From Acidimicrobiia bacterium (lineage in GTDB: Bacteria > Actinomycetota > Acidimicrobiia > Spongiisociales > ZC4RG35), in the NCBI GenBank assembly GCA_015488325.1, contig WFOA01000025.1, forward strand, positions 1-57,371: DNA of 57,371 bases, in the 5' to 3' direction. A model generated the notes under the pieces. The model was not told where the DNA came from, made no database searches, and saw only the letters and a list, made by a program, of their open reading frames with translations. Position numbers and translations under genes: made by a program. Positions 11,061-19,850 of the stretch are shown here, one piece after another (within the stretch, counting starts at the first letter, position 1; every line of letters starts with the position of its first letter).

Positions 11061-11933
11061 GTGGACATCCGTGTACGACCGGGACGTCCCGACGACGTCG
11101 AACCGATCCGCTCGTTCACCGCGGCCACCTTCGAATGGGGCGACTACGTCGCCGACCGCTACGGCGACTGGCTCGACGACGACCGCTCCTTCGTCGTCGT
11201 CGCCGCCGGCCCCGACGACCGGCCCGTCGCCGTGGCGCGGGCGGTGCTTGTGTCGGACGCCGAGGCGTGGTTCCACGCCGCCCGGGTCGCCCCCGACTGG
11301 CGGAGGCGGGGCATCGGCTCGATGCTGGGAGACCATCTCGTCTCCTGGGCCCGTGGCCGAGGCGCCCGGATCGCCCGGCTGCTGGTGGAGGACTGGAACG
11401 TCGCCGCCATCGCCCAGGTGACGAAACACGGGTGGAGACCCGTCGCCCGGTTCGCCCATCTGACCCAGGAGTTGGGGTCGGAGCCCCAGCCGACCTCCAA
11501 CGGCGGCCGCCGGGTTCCCGGACCCGAACGGCTCGTCCCGGCCCCCGCCGCCGAGGCCGAACCGGCGTGGATGGTGTGGTCGACGTCCGGGGCGGCGGCG
11601 GCCGCCCATCAGCTCTACCCGGTCGACTGGGTGTTCCGGACGATGCGGGTCGACCATGTCCGGGCCGCCGCGACCCGCCACGAACTGTGGCAGGCCCCTT
11701 CGGGATGGGTGATCGGAACGTCCGCCGAAGACCGCTGGCACATCTCGTGGATCGCCACCACCGAAGTCGACGCCCGCCGCCTGGTCCGGGCGGTGATCGA
11801 CCGGGCCACCGACCTCGACGCTCAGCGAATCACCATGCTGCTCCCCCGCTGGGAGCCGCTCATGGACGCCGCCGCCGAGCTCGGCTTCGCCGCCACTCCC
11901 TCCACTGTGTATGCCCTGGGCCTCACGGAGTGA
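11061..11933 (+). CDS. GNAT-family N-acetyltransferase
   Basis: A 290-residue protein. The N-terminal GNAT fold (1-150) has the acetyl-CoA motif A, VAPDWRRRGIGSML, and the later VEDWNVAAIAQVTKHGW segment. The C-terminal half (about 165-290), with WMVWSTSGAAAA and WHISWIATTEVDARRLVRAVIDRA, could be a second, degenerate GNAT fold. The acceptor substrate is unknown. GTG start, placed directly after a -10 box. Its 3' end overlaps the stop of the convergent membrane-protein gene by 11 bp. Confidence 0.85.
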   Translation: MDIRVRPGRPDDVEPIRSFTAATFEWGDYVADRYGDWLDDDRSFVVVAAGPDDRPVAVARAVLVSDAEAWFHAARVAPDWRRRGIGSMLGDHLVSWARGRGARIARLLVEDWNVAAIAQVTKHGWRPVARFAHLTQELGSEPQPTSNGGRRVPGPERLVPAPAAEAEPAWMVWSTSGAAAAAHQLYPVDWVFRTMRVDHVRAAATRHELWQAPSGWVIGTSAEDRWHISWIATTEVDARRLVRAVIDRATDLDAQRITMLLPRWEPLMDAAAELGFAATPSTVYALGLTE

Positions 11934-12495
11934 ACAGCAGCATCGTGGCGATCACCCACACCACGAACACCGGCACGGTCTCCAACCCGGGCCAGCGCCG
12001 GGACCATCCGCGCCAGTCGATCAGCCAGGCCGCCGGCGCCCCGACGAAGGCGGTGACCAACCCGGCCTGTCCGACCGCCCGAACCACCTCCAGCGCCTCC
12101 CGGAGGGGCATCGTCAACTCGGCGACCAGCGGCTCGGCCCGCCCGGCGCCGATCACGAGGAACAGCCCGACGACGATGGCGCCGCCGACCCGGGCGACCA
12201 GCGCCTCCACCGGCTCGAACGCCACCAGCCGATAGGCGGCCCGCATCGAACCCTCCGACGTGATCCCCAGACCGAACGCACCGACGACGGCGATGACGAG
12301 TCCCGACCCGAGGGTCGCCGCCGTCGACAGGTTCAGTTCGCGGTCGATGATCCCGAGGCCACCCAGCACCACGGTGGCGGCGAGCCCGACCAGGGCGACC
12401 CCGACCACCATCATCGCCACGTCGAGCATCGCTCGGAGTCCCGCCAGGGCGAGCTCCAGATACCGCCTCCACCCGACCACCGTCGGCGCCGTCAT
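11923..12495 (-). CDS. Putative integral membrane protein, last gene of the glc operon
   Basis: A 190-residue protein with about four hydrophobic segments (near 24-48, 58-80, 98-117 and 140-160) and a further one at the C-terminus (VPVFVVWVIATMLLF). No named family is recognised. ATG 12495 lies 5 bp after the glcF stop, so it is in the glcDEF operon; a membrane partner or an unrelated passenger are both possible. The final 11 bases overlap the convergent GNAT gene. Confidence 0.7.
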   Translation of the reverse strand: MTAPTVVGWRRYLELALAGLRAMLDVAMMVVGVALVGLAATVVLGGLGIIDRELNLSTAATLGSGLVIAVVGAFGLGITSEGSMRAAYRLVAFEPVEALVARVGGAIVVGLFLVIGAGRAEPLVAELTMPLREALEVVRAVGQAGLVTAFVGAPAAWLIDWRGWSRRWPGLETVPVFVVWVIATMLLFTP

Positions 12496-12500
12496 CGTCC

Positions 12501-13754
12501 TCACCTGTCGACCTCCGCCGGGACCCGACCCGCCATCTCCACCACGGCCTCCCAGTACAGCTCCACCGGATGGGCCACCCGGTACGCTGGCCCGAGCAGG
12601 GAGCGGAGCTGCATCTCGCACCCGGGATTCGCCGAGGCGACGACCGTCGAACCCGCAGCCCTGACCTGATCGGCCTTGCGTCGTCCCAACTCGAGGGACG
12701 TGTCGGGACGCAGGATGGCATACGTGCCCGCCGCGCCGCAGCACATCGCGTCCTGGTCGATCTCGACGGGTTCGTACCCGGCCGCCCGGAGGATGGTGCG
12801 TGGAGCCTCGACGACCCGTTGGGCGTGCCGGAGATGGCAGGGATCCTGCACCGCCACCGGCCCCCGAGGAAGCTCCGACCGGGGCAACCGTCCGTCGGCG
12901 ATGAGCTCGGCGACGACTTCGGTGACGTCGCGTACCCGTTCGGCCATCGCCCCGCCCACGTCGCCCGCCCAATGGCCGTACTCCTTGAGATGGGCGGAGC
13001 ATCCGGCGGCGTCGGCGACGATCAGGTCGAAGCCGGCGAAAGCCGCCACGTTGCGCCGAGCCATGCGACGGGCTTCGGAGGCGTGGCCGTCGTGGGCGGC
13101 GAGCGCCCCACAGCAGGTCTGGGCCTCGGGGACCACCACCCGGTAGCCGGCACGCCGCAGCAGACCCACCGTGGCTTCGTGCACGGACGAGAACCAGGGA
13201 TCCATGACGCAGCCGGCGAGCAGCGCCGCCGTCCCCAACGGATCGGCGACCGGTTCGGCGCTCCGGCCGATCCACCGTTCCCGGCCGGCGAGGGGGCGCA
13301 GCCCCGTGAACGACCGCCGCACCGCAGCAGGCAGGATCCATGTCGCCCCCAGCCGCTGGACGACGGCCGCCACCGCAGTGGCCGCCGACACGAAGCCGCG
13401 GGTTGCGAGGGCTCGGCCCAGCACCCATCTTCGGAGCCGCCGCGACGGTGTCGGATGTTGGGTGGCGATCTCCGCGCGGGCACCTTCGAGGACCCGGCCG
13501 TAGGGTGTCAGACCCGGACAGACCGCCTCACAGGCTCGGCAGCCGAGACAGAAGTCGATGATCTCGACGAAGACGTCGTCCACCTCGGCGAACCCTTCCA
13601 GGACGGCCGACATCGCCATCAGCCGCCCCCGGGGCGACGCCGTCTCCAGGCCGGTGAGGCGGAAGGTGGGACAGTGGGGGAGGCAGAGGCCGCACTGCAC
13701 ACAGGTCGCCAGCTCGACACGGGTGGGGGCTTCGGCGGTGACGTATCCCATCAT
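12501..13754 (-). CDS. glcF: Glycolate oxidase iron-sulfur subunit
   Basis: A 417-residue protein. Two 4Fe-4S motifs near the N-terminus, CVQCGLCLPHCP and CLGCRACEAVCP, are followed by two CCG domains containing CCGALAAHDG and CCGAAGTY. This is the GlcF layout: it passes electrons from the FAD subunits to the respiratory chain when glycolate (or D-lactate) is oxidised. ATG 13754 or 13751 follows GGGAGG and overlaps the glcE stop (ATGA). The context D-E-F makes glycolate oxidase most likely, though D-lactate dehydrogenase complexes share the design. Confidence 0.93.
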   Translation of the reverse strand: MMGYVTAEAPTRVELATCVQCGLCLPHCPTFRLTGLETASPRGRLMAMSAVLEGFAEVDDVFVEIIDFCLGCRACEAVCPGLTPYGRVLEGARAEIATQHPTPSRRLRRWVLGRALATRGFVSAATAVAAVVQRLGATWILPAAVRRSFTGLRPLAGRERWIGRSAEPVADPLGTAALLAGCVMDPWFSSVHEATVGLLRRAGYRVVVPEAQTCCGALAAHDGHASEARRMARRNVAAFAGFDLIVADAAGCSAHLKEYGHWAGDVGGAMAERVRDVTEVVAELIADGRLPRSELPRGPVAVQDPCHLRHAQRVVEAPRTILRAAGYEPVEIDQDAMCCGAAGTYAILRPDTSLELGRRKADQVRAAGSTVVASANPGCEMQLRSLLGPAYRVAHPVELYWEAVVEMAGRVPAEVDR

Positions 13755-14869
13755 CGACCTCCCGGCAGGCGACCCGGGACGAGCACATGGGCGGGATCGA
13801 AGGCGGCCATCAGACGTCGCTGCAACGTCAGGCCCGTCGGCGGAGTTCCCCACGGGTCGACCGTCTCGTAGATGCGGTCGTCGTCGGCGTCCTCCAAGAC
13901 GAAGGCACCTCCCATCTCCTCCGCCCAGCCTCGCAGCTCCGCCACCGCCTCGGGATCGAACCTCCCGGCACAGCGGATGTGGCCGACGCCGTGTTCGGCG
14001 ACGAACGACCAGCCCGCCGGGAGCCGCCCGATCCCGTCGGGCACGAGCGCCGGCGGCACCCTCAAGGACCACACCGTCTCGCCGGAAGGGGGGTCGGGCC
14101 AGACGAAACCCTCGGTGACCGCCCCGCCGACACGCTCGGCTTCGGACCGCACCTCCGCTTCGGTCCCGGCCAGGTAGGCGTAGGCACCGTCGGGGGTCTC
14201 CAGCAACGCCACCGGTCGGAACAGCGTCTCGGCGGCACGGACCGGGTCGTCGACGGCCACCGTGGCGGACCCTCCGGACAGAGGCCACAGTTTGAAGCAC
14301 ACCGAGACGACGACGCCGAGGGAACCGAACGACCCGGCGACGAGACGGGGCAGGTCGTAGCCAGTGACGTTCTTCACGACCCGGCCACCGCCCCGGACCA
14401 CCCGCCCGTCACCGGTGACGATCGTCACCTCCAACAGCCGGTCCCGGGTGGGACCGTACCGGAGCCGCCGGTACCCGGAGATGGCCGCCGCCACGATCCC
14501 GCCGACCGTCGCCGGACCTCCCCACTCGGGGAGGGCGGCGGTCTGGCCCCGGTCGGCGAGCATCGCCTCGACGGTGTCCACCTTGGCGCCGGCCTCGACG
14601 ACCAGGGTCAGATCGTCGGGTTCCCAGGCGACGACACGGTCGAACGCCGAGGTGGACACGACGATGTCGGGGGCGACCCGGTGCCCGATCCCCTGGTGGG
14701 TTCCCCCGCCCCAGACGAGCACCCGGGCCCGCACGTCGCTGGCCGCCTGCATCACGGCCGCCAACTCGTCGACCCCGGACGGGGCGAGGACCGTCTCGGC
14801 GGGGGGGACGACAGCGGCCAGCTCGGCGGAGGCACGGGTGAACGACCGGAAGGCGTCGGCGACGCTCAC
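13751..14869 (-). CDS. glcE: Glycolate oxidase FAD-binding subunit
   Basis: A 372-residue protein with a VAO-type FAD-binding domain (ARVLVWGGGTHQGIGH, EAGAKVDTVEAMLADRGQ, WGGPATVGGIVAAAISGYRRLRYG) and the signature KNVTGYDLPRLVAGSFGSLGVV, typical of GlcE. The GTG at 14869 follows AGGTGG and lies 10 bp after the glcD stop. It works with GlcD and GlcF in membrane-associated glycolate oxidation. Confidence 0.92.
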   Translation of the reverse strand: MSVADAFRSFTRASAELAAVVPPAETVLAPSGVDELAAVMQAASDVRARVLVWGGGTHQGIGHRVAPDIVVSTSAFDRVVAWEPDDLTLVVEAGAKVDTVEAMLADRGQTAALPEWGGPATVGGIVAAAISGYRRLRYGPTRDRLLEVTIVTGDGRVVRGGGRVVKNVTGYDLPRLVAGSFGSLGVVVSVCFKLWPLSGGSATVAVDDPVRAAETLFRPVALLETPDGAYAYLAGTEAEVRSEAERVGGAVTEGFVWPDPPSGETVWSLRVPPALVPDGIGRLPAGWSFVAEHGVGHIRCAGRFDPEAVAELRGWAEEMGGAFVLEDADDDRIYETVDPWGTPPTGLTLQRRLMAAFDPAHVLVPGRLPGGR

Positions 14870-14879
14870 AGGACCCACC

Positions 14880-16298
14880 TCAAATCCATGCCCCTTCGGG
14901 GATGGGCCGACCGAAGTCGAAGCACCGGGACCCGGCCGGGAGGACCTTCTCGGGGTTGAACCGTCCTTCCGGGTCGAAGGCCTCTTTGATGCGGGCCTGG
15001 GCGTCGAGGTCCACCGGAGTGAACATGAGGTGCATGAGGTCGCGCTTTTCCTTGCCGATCCCATGCTCGCCGGACAGGACCCCTCCGTTGCGGACGCACA
15101 GTTCGACCAGTTCGTCGGCGGCGGCGTGGACCCGTTCGAGCGCCCCCGGTTCCGACGCGTCGAACATCATGAGAGGGTGGAGGTTTCCGTCCCCGGCGTG
15201 GAACACGTTCATCATCGTCAGCCCGTACCGTTCACCGATCTCATACACCTCCCGCATCGTCTCCACCAGCTTGGTGCGGGGCACCACCGTGTCGTGCAGG
15301 TAGTAGTCGGGAGCCGCCTGGGCGACGGCGCCGAACGCCGACTTGCGCCCTTTCCACAACAGCGCCCGCTCGGCTTCGTCCCGGGCGAGGCGGATCTCCC
15401 GGGCTCGGTGCTCGGTGGCCACCGCCCGGATCACGTCGGCTTCCGCTTCGACCGCCGGGGTGTCGCCGGTCACCTCGGCGAGGAGGATGGCGGCGGCGTC
15501 GGTGGGGAGCCCCGCCCCCAACCAGTTCTCGACGGCCTGGGTCATCCGCTGATCCATCATCTCCAGGGCGGCGGGGACGAGTCCGGCGGCGATGACGCCG
15601 GAGACGGTGGCGGCGGCGTCCTCCACCGAGTCGAAGGTGATCAACAGGGTGCGGACGTCCGGCGGGTTGGGGGTGAGGCGGACCAGCGCCTTGGTGACGA
15701 TCCCCAGGGTGCCTTCGGAACCGACGAGGATTCCCCGAAGGTCGAGGCCGATCGGGTCGGGCGCCTTGCCGCCGACGACGAGAACGTCGCCGTCGGCGAG
15801 GACCACCTCCAGCCCGAGGACGTGGTTCACCGTGGAGCCCTCCGCCAGGCAGTGGGGTCCGCCGGAGTTGTTGGCGACGTTGCCGCCGATGGTGCAGGCC
15901 GACTGCGACGACGGGTCGGGGGCGAAATGCAGACCGTACGGCTCGGCGGCGCGTGACAGGTCGAGGTTGATCACTCCGGGACCCACCCAGGCGCAGCGGT
16001 TGGCGGCGTCGATCTCGAAGATCTGGTTCATCCTGGTGGTGGCGACGACGACGCCGCCACCCAGGGGGACCGCCCCGCCGGCGAGCCCGGTTCCCGCCCC
16101 ACGAGGGACGACGGGGACCCCGTGACGGGCGGCGATGCGGACGATCTCGGCGACCTCTTCGGTCGTCTCGGGGAGGGCAACGACCGTGACCTCCCCCCGG
16201 TACACGCCGGCGTCTTTGCCGTAGAGGTAGCGATCCAGTCCCGAGGCGAGCACCCGATCCGTTCCGAGCAGCCCGATGAGGTCGGTCTGGAGGCTCAT
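14880..16298 (-). CDS. glcD: Glycolate oxidase subunit GlcD (FAD-linked)
   Basis: A 472-residue FAD-linked oxidase. The N-terminal FAD_binding_4 domain includes PRGAGTGLAGGAVPLGGG, IGGNVANNSGGPHCL and GLDLRGILVGSEGTLGIV. The C-terminal FAD-oxidase domain includes HAGDGNLHPL and GVLSGEHGIGKEK. It oxidises glycolate to glyoxylate in the GlcDEF complex. ATG 16298 follows a TAGGCT -10 box by 7 nt without a ribosome site, so it is the leaderless first gene of the operon. Confidence 0.95.
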   Translation of the reverse strand: MSLQTDLIGLLGTDRVLASGLDRYLYGKDAGVYRGEVTVVALPETTEEVAEIVRIAARHGVPVVPRGAGTGLAGGAVPLGGGVVVATTRMNQIFEIDAANRCAWVGPGVINLDLSRAAEPYGLHFAPDPSSQSACTIGGNVANNSGGPHCLAEGSTVNHVLGLEVVLADGDVLVVGGKAPDPIGLDLRGILVGSEGTLGIVTKALVRLTPNPPDVRTLLITFDSVEDAAATVSGVIAAGLVPAALEMMDQRMTQAVENWLGAGLPTDAAAILLAEVTGDTPAVEAEADVIRAVATEHRAREIRLARDEAERALLWKGRKSAFGAVAQAAPDYYLHDTVVPRTKLVETMREVYEIGERYGLTMMNVFHAGDGNLHPLMMFDASEPGALERVHAAADELVELCVRNGGVLSGEHGIGKEKRDLMHLMFTPVDLDAQARIKEAFDPEGRFNPEKVLPAGSRCFDFGRPIPEGAWI

Positions 16299-16305
16299 CC
16301 CCGGC

Positions 16306-16311
16306 AGCCTA
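16306..16311 (-). promoter_or_regulatory. -10 box of the glcDEF operon
   Basis: TAGGCT on the minus strand ends 7 nt before the glcD ATG. A leaderless start is predicted; no -35 is obvious. Confidence 0.5.
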
Positions 16312-16655
16312 CCGCGACGCCCAACACCCGTATCACTCCGTCGTCTCCACCGCTGACGGGACGGCGACGAGCTCGGCCACGCGGACTCGGCAGGTGATCC
16401 CCCACTCGATCACCTCGGGTCGGACGGCTTCCCTTCGATCCCCCGACCCTTCGTCGGGCAAACGAGATAGGACTGCTGGTGCTGTCCGACGCCGACATCG
16501 GCGCCCTGATGCCCCTCCCCTCACGCTTCCTCGGCCGCCGGACTCCCGTGGTGGCCGGCACCGTCACCGCGGTCCTCATCGCGGTCGGGACCTCCGTGGG
16601 TGGCTTCTATCGCCATCCCCAGCTTGTACCTCATAGGCAGTTCCGCCTGATCTCA
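16312..16655. other. Gene-poor stretch between glcD and the amine cassette
   Basis: No convincing gene. A minus-strand frame ends at 16333 after about 28 codons with coding-like composition (VIEWGITCRVRVAELVAVPSAVETTE), but it lacks a good start and a recognisable family. A plus-strand frame from 16479 has one hydrophobic stretch but then runs on through the aminotransferase in another frame. One or both may be remnants of decayed genes. The stretch marks the left edge of the accessory cassette. Confidence 0.4.
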
Positions 16656-16693
16656 CGAATCGCTTGCTGTGAGCAATGGCAACAAGCGAATCG
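16656..16693. promoter_or_regulatory. Inverted operator-like motif upstream of the aminotransferase-lrp pair
   Basis: CGAATCGCTTG (16656-16666) faces CAAGCGAATCG (16683-16693), with half-site centres 27 bp apart. The arms match at 10 of 11 positions. A related pair precedes the importer genes at 18595. The adjacent Lrp/AsnC gene makes a local binding site plausible. Confidence 0.55.
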
Positions 16694-16699
16694 CTCCTT

Positions 16700-16705
16700 T
16701 AGGAT
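16700..16705 (+). promoter_or_regulatory. Probable -10 box of the aminotransferase-lrp operon
   Basis: TAGGAT, just downstream of the inverted motif. A start near 16712 would give a leader of about 26 nt with GGAGAG before the ATG at 16738. Confidence 0.4.
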
Positions 16706-16737
16706 CCCCAGGAACGACCGGTCCGCGCGGAGAGAGC

Positions 16738-18099
16738 ATGGAGCTACGACCCGAGATCATCACCCCGCCACCTGGGCCCAAGAGCCTCGACATCCTCGCC
16801 CGAGCCTCGAAGCTGGCCCACCGTCGCCTCGGACCCCAGCAGTCGGTCCCCTTCGTCCTGGACCGAAAAGACGGGTGGTTCCTCTACGACGTAGACGGCA
16901 ACAGCTTCGTGGACATGGTCACCGGATGGGGTAGCACGGTACTCGGCGCCAACCACCCCGAGGTTGCCGAGGCGGTCCTTGCGGGGCTGCGACGGTACTC
17001 GCTGGAAAACACCGACTACGTCTACGCCGAACCGCTACTCACCCTGGCTGAGCGACTGATCGGCCTCGCCCCCGCCTCGTTGTCCCGGGTGGCCTACGAA
17101 GTCAGCGGCACCGAAGCGGTGGAGACCGCCGTCAAGCTCATGCGCGAAGCCACAGGACGGCCTTTCGTCATCGCCTTCTTCGGCCAGTACCACGGCGAGA
17201 GCTACACGGGACAGGCACTGTCGGCACAACGTTCCGACTTCTCCCCGCGGATGCGCCACCTCACCCCCGGCTACCTCCACGTTCCGTTCCCCCACCCGTT
17301 CCGCTGTCCTTTCCACCGAGAGACGGCGACCTGTGACGGCACCTGCGTGGTCGATTACATCGAACATCACCTCACCTTCCACCTCGTCTCACCCGACGAG
17401 ATCGCCGGCGTGCTGCTCGAGCCGATCCTCGGCGAAGGCGGGGTCCTCGTCCCCCCGGACCCGTTTTGGGATGCACTCACCGACCTCTGCCGGCGCAACG
17501 GGTGGCTCCTCTGCCTCGACGAGGTGGAAACGGGGTTTGGGCGTACCGGGCAGATGTTCGCTGCCGAGCACTGGGGGGTGGAACCCGATCTCATGTGTCT
17601 CGCCAAAGGGTTGTCGGGGGGTGGCCTACCTCTCGGGGCAGTGCTCATGAGCGACGCCGTGGCCGAGGCGGCCCAGGCCGTGAACACCGGCGGAACCTGG
17701 GCGGGTCAGCCCGCCGCCTGTCTCGGCGCGCTCGCTGCCCTCGACGTGTTCGAGCGCGACGACGTCCTGGGGAACGTTCGACGACTCGAGACGATCGCCG
17801 AACGGTGTCTCGGACCCCTGGGAGATCTCGAGGCTGTGGGTGAAGTTCGCATCAAGGGCCTCTACATCGCCATCGACATGGTCACCGATCCCATCACCAA
17901 GACCAGGGCTCCGCACCTGGCGAGGGCCATTCACGACCGCATGGTGCAACGCGGGATCGTCGGGATCGAGGACGGGGTCTCCCACTACCGGGTTCTCCCC
18001 GCCCTCAACATGGATCCCGAACTCTTCGAGTGGTCGATGCATACTCTCGCCGACACCGTGCGAGAAGTCGGCGCCGAAGGTGATGGGCCGCACAGATAG
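16738..18099 (+). CDS. Class III PLP aminotransferase, first gene of the amine cassette
   Basis: A 453-residue aspartate-aminotransferase-superfamily class III enzyme, of the GABA/ornithine/putrescine aminotransferase kind. Markers are YEVSGTEAVETAVKLMREATGR, the PLP-contacting CLDEVETGFGRTG, and the PLP lysine in CLAKGLSGGGLPLGAV. A Cys-rich stretch (RCPFHRETATCDGTC) lies mid-protein, as in several members of this family. It would move an amino group from an amine or omega-amino acid to a keto acid. ATG 16738 follows GGAGAG; in-frame GTG 16669 would put the operator-like motif inside the gene. The Lrp gene starts 9 bp downstream. Substrate unknown. Confidence 0.9.
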   Translation: MELRPEIITPPPGPKSLDILARASKLAHRRLGPQQSVPFVLDRKDGWFLYDVDGNSFVDMVTGWGSTVLGANHPEVAEAVLAGLRRYSLENTDYVYAEPLLTLAERLIGLAPASLSRVAYEVSGTEAVETAVKLMREATGRPFVIAFFGQYHGESYTGQALSAQRSDFSPRMRHLTPGYLHVPFPHPFRCPFHRETATCDGTCVVDYIEHHLTFHLVSPDEIAGVLLEPILGEGGVLVPPDPFWDALTDLCRRNGWLLCLDEVETGFGRTGQMFAAEHWGVEPDLMCLAKGLSGGGLPLGAVLMSDAVAEAAQAVNTGGTWAGQPAACLGALAALDVFERDDVLGNVRRLETIAERCLGPLGDLEAVGEVRIKGLYIAIDMVTDPITKTRAPHLARAIHDRMVQRGIVGIEDGVSHYRVLPALNMDPELFEWSMHTLADTVREVGAEGDGPHR

Positions 18100-18108
18100 G
18101 AGGCAGCC

Positions 18109-18594
18109 GTGACGACCAATCCCACTCCCTCCTCCGCTCCCCCGGCGGCGGCCCTCGACGAGATCGACAAGATCCTGATCCGGGAACTGCAACAGGACGG
18201 CCGCGCTTCCTACGCGGCCCTCGGCCGAGCCGTGGGCCTGTCACCGGCGGCCTCACGTGTACGGGTCCAGCGTCTCCTGCGCGAGCGCATCATCGAGATC
18301 GTGGCCGTCACCAACCCCCTAGCCCTCGGGTTCGAAACGATGGCGATGCTCGGGATCGAAGTCGACGGCGACGTCCGCGAGGTAGCCCGATCCATCGACC
18401 CCCTCCCTGAAGTCTCCTACGTCGTGATCGCTGCAGGACGGTACGACCTGCTGGTAGAGATCGTCTGCGATCGAGCCGACGACCTCTTCCCCTTCGTCAA
18501 CGAACGCATCCGTAGCCTCCCGGGCGTCCGGCGCGCCGAGATCTTCACCTATCTCGAGGTCGAGAAAGAGACCCACACCTGGGGAGCTCGCTGA
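18109..18594 (+). CDS. Lrp/AsnC-family transcriptional regulator
   Basis: A 161-residue regulator. The N-terminal winged helix-turn-helix (about 16-77: LDEIDKILIRELQQDGRASYAALGRAVGLSPAASRVRVQRL) is followed by the alphabeta-barrel RAM effector domain (about 85-158), which usually binds an amino acid. GTG 18109 follows GGAGG by 5 nt. It shares an operon with the preceding aminotransferase and lies immediately before the importer promoter. Similar inverted motifs at 16656-16693 and 18595-18633 suggest it controls both transcription units and itself. Confidence 0.93.
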   Translation: MTTNPTPSSAPPAAALDEIDKILIRELQQDGRASYAALGRAVGLSPAASRVRVQRLLRERIIEIVAVTNPLALGFETMAMLGIEVDGDVREVARSIDPLPEVSYVVIAAGRYDLLVEIVCDRADDLFPFVNERIRSLPGVRRAEIFTYLEVEKETHTWGAR

Positions 18595-18633
18595 CGGTTC
18601 GCTTGTGCTTATCGCAGATTCTTGAGCGAATCG
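18595..18633. promoter_or_regulatory. Inverted operator-like motif upstream of the importer operon
   Basis: CGGTTCGCTTG (18595-18605) faces GAGCGAATCG (18624-18633), centres about 29 bp apart. It shares TTCGCT/AGCGAA cores with the motif at 16656-16693. The right arm ends 1 bp before the -35 element of the importer promoter, a position suited to regulation. Confidence 0.5.
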
Positions 18634-18634
18634 G

Positions 18635-18663
18635 TTGCGAGCATAGGGAACCTACACCATAAT
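18635..18663 (+). promoter_or_regulatory. Sigma70-type promoter of the ABC importer operon
   Basis: TTGCGA (18635-18640), a 17-bp spacer, and CATAAT (18658-18663). Transcription would begin near 18670, giving a leader of about 29 nt that contains GAGGTG before GTG 18699. Confidence 0.6.
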
Positions 18664-18698
18664 CGACGGCCCATCGGTGTGAGAGAGAGGTGAGCACC

Positions 18699-19832
18699 GT
18701 GAGACGCATGACAACGCTCGCAGCCCTGGTCGGCCTGGTCGCGGCGGCCTGCGGAACGCCGACGACGACCACCACGACCCCACCGTCGACTCAGCCCGCG
18801 GCGCCCCAACAGACGACGACCACTCCACCACCCTCCACCTCCCCTCAGGAGTCTGAAGCCCCCGGCAGCGTGGTGTTCTTCGGGTATGAAGACTCTTTCC
18901 TGCCCGACGTCCTCCAGCCGTTCGAGGCCCGAACCGGCATCCAGGTGGAGACTCCCGCCTTCGCCGACGAAGACGAGACCGAAGCCAAACTCCGGGCCGG
19001 TTTCCAAGCCGACGTCGTCGAACTGTGTTCGGGAGAAGCAGGCTCGATGATCGAAGCCGGCCTGCTCCAACCGATAGACACCTCACGTATCGAAGCCTGG
19101 GACCAGATCTTTTCGAGCTTCAAAGAGGGGGAAGACGTCATCGACGACCAGGGCAACGTCTGGATCGTTCCCCTCCAAGGTGGCCCCTTCGGCATCGTCT
19201 ACCTGGCCGACGAAGTCGAACCCATCACCTCGTACCAGCAGCTCTTCTTCGGCGATTACGAAGGTGACATCGCCGTTTCCGAAGAACCGGTGAGCACGAT
19301 CTGGGACATGGCGATGGCGCTCGGCTACGGCCCGCAAGTCGACGACATCACCGACGATCAGGTCGTGGAGGCGGTGGACGCCCTCATCGCGACGGACCGT
19401 ATCCGCACCACATGGTCAGAAGACGGCGACCTCATCCAGCTCCTCGCCACCGGAGAGGTCGTCGCGGCGGCACACGCCACCCCCGACATCGCCGAGGCGC
19501 TCCAGGAAGAAGGCATCAACGCCGTCTATGTGGCGCCGAGCGAAGGCCAGATTCTCTGGAAGTGCGGCCACGGGATCTCCGCCAACGCCAAGAACCTGGA
19601 CGCAGCCTACGCCCTGATCAACCACTACCTGGATCCCGAGATGCAGCTCGTGTTCGCCGAGGAGTACGGATACATGGCTTCGAACTCGGCGATCCTCGAC
19701 GTCGCTCCCCCTGAGCTCGTGGAAGAGCTCCGACTCGACGACCCCGGGGCCATCGACCAGGTGACCATCCCCGAAGGCTTGCCCGAAAACGAGGAATTCT
19801 GGGACGACCAATGGCAGCGCTTCGCCGGCTGA
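18699..19832 (+). CDS. PotD-like ABC transporter substrate-binding lipoprotein
   Basis: A 377-residue extracytoplasmic binding protein. The signal sequence MRRMTTLAALVGLVAAAC ends in a lipobox cysteine, followed by a Thr/Pro-rich linker (about 20-50). The mature part resembles spermidine/putrescine-binding proteins (GSVVFFGYEDSFLPDVLQPFEARTGIQVET, WKCGHGISANAKNLDAAYALINHYLDPE). GTG 18699 is chosen because GAGGTG lies 6 nt upstream; GTG 18690 would overlap that site. It is the first gene of the importer operon. A polyamine or related amine ligand is inferred from family only. Confidence 0.88.
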   Translation: MRRMTTLAALVGLVAAACGTPTTTTTTPPSTQPAAPQQTTTTPPPSTSPQESEAPGSVVFFGYEDSFLPDVLQPFEARTGIQVETPAFADEDETEAKLRAGFQADVVELCSGEAGSMIEAGLLQPIDTSRIEAWDQIFSSFKEGEDVIDDQGNVWIVPLQGGPFGIVYLADEVEPITSYQQLFFGDYEGDIAVSEEPVSTIWDMAMALGYGPQVDDITDDQVVEAVDALIATDRIRTTWSEDGDLIQLLATGEVVAAAHATPDIAEALQEEGINAVYVAPSEGQILWKCGHGISANAKNLDAAYALINHYLDPEMQLVFAEEYGYMASNSAILDVAPPELVEELRLDDPGAIDQVTIPEGLPENEEFWDDQWQRFAG

Positions 19833-19850
19833 CCTGAATCGGGACAACAA

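Noticed and set aside
16479-16934. Plus-strand frame at the left edge of the amine cassette
   Set aside because: It runs into the aminotransferase in a different frame, and only one hydrophobic stretch looks protein-like.
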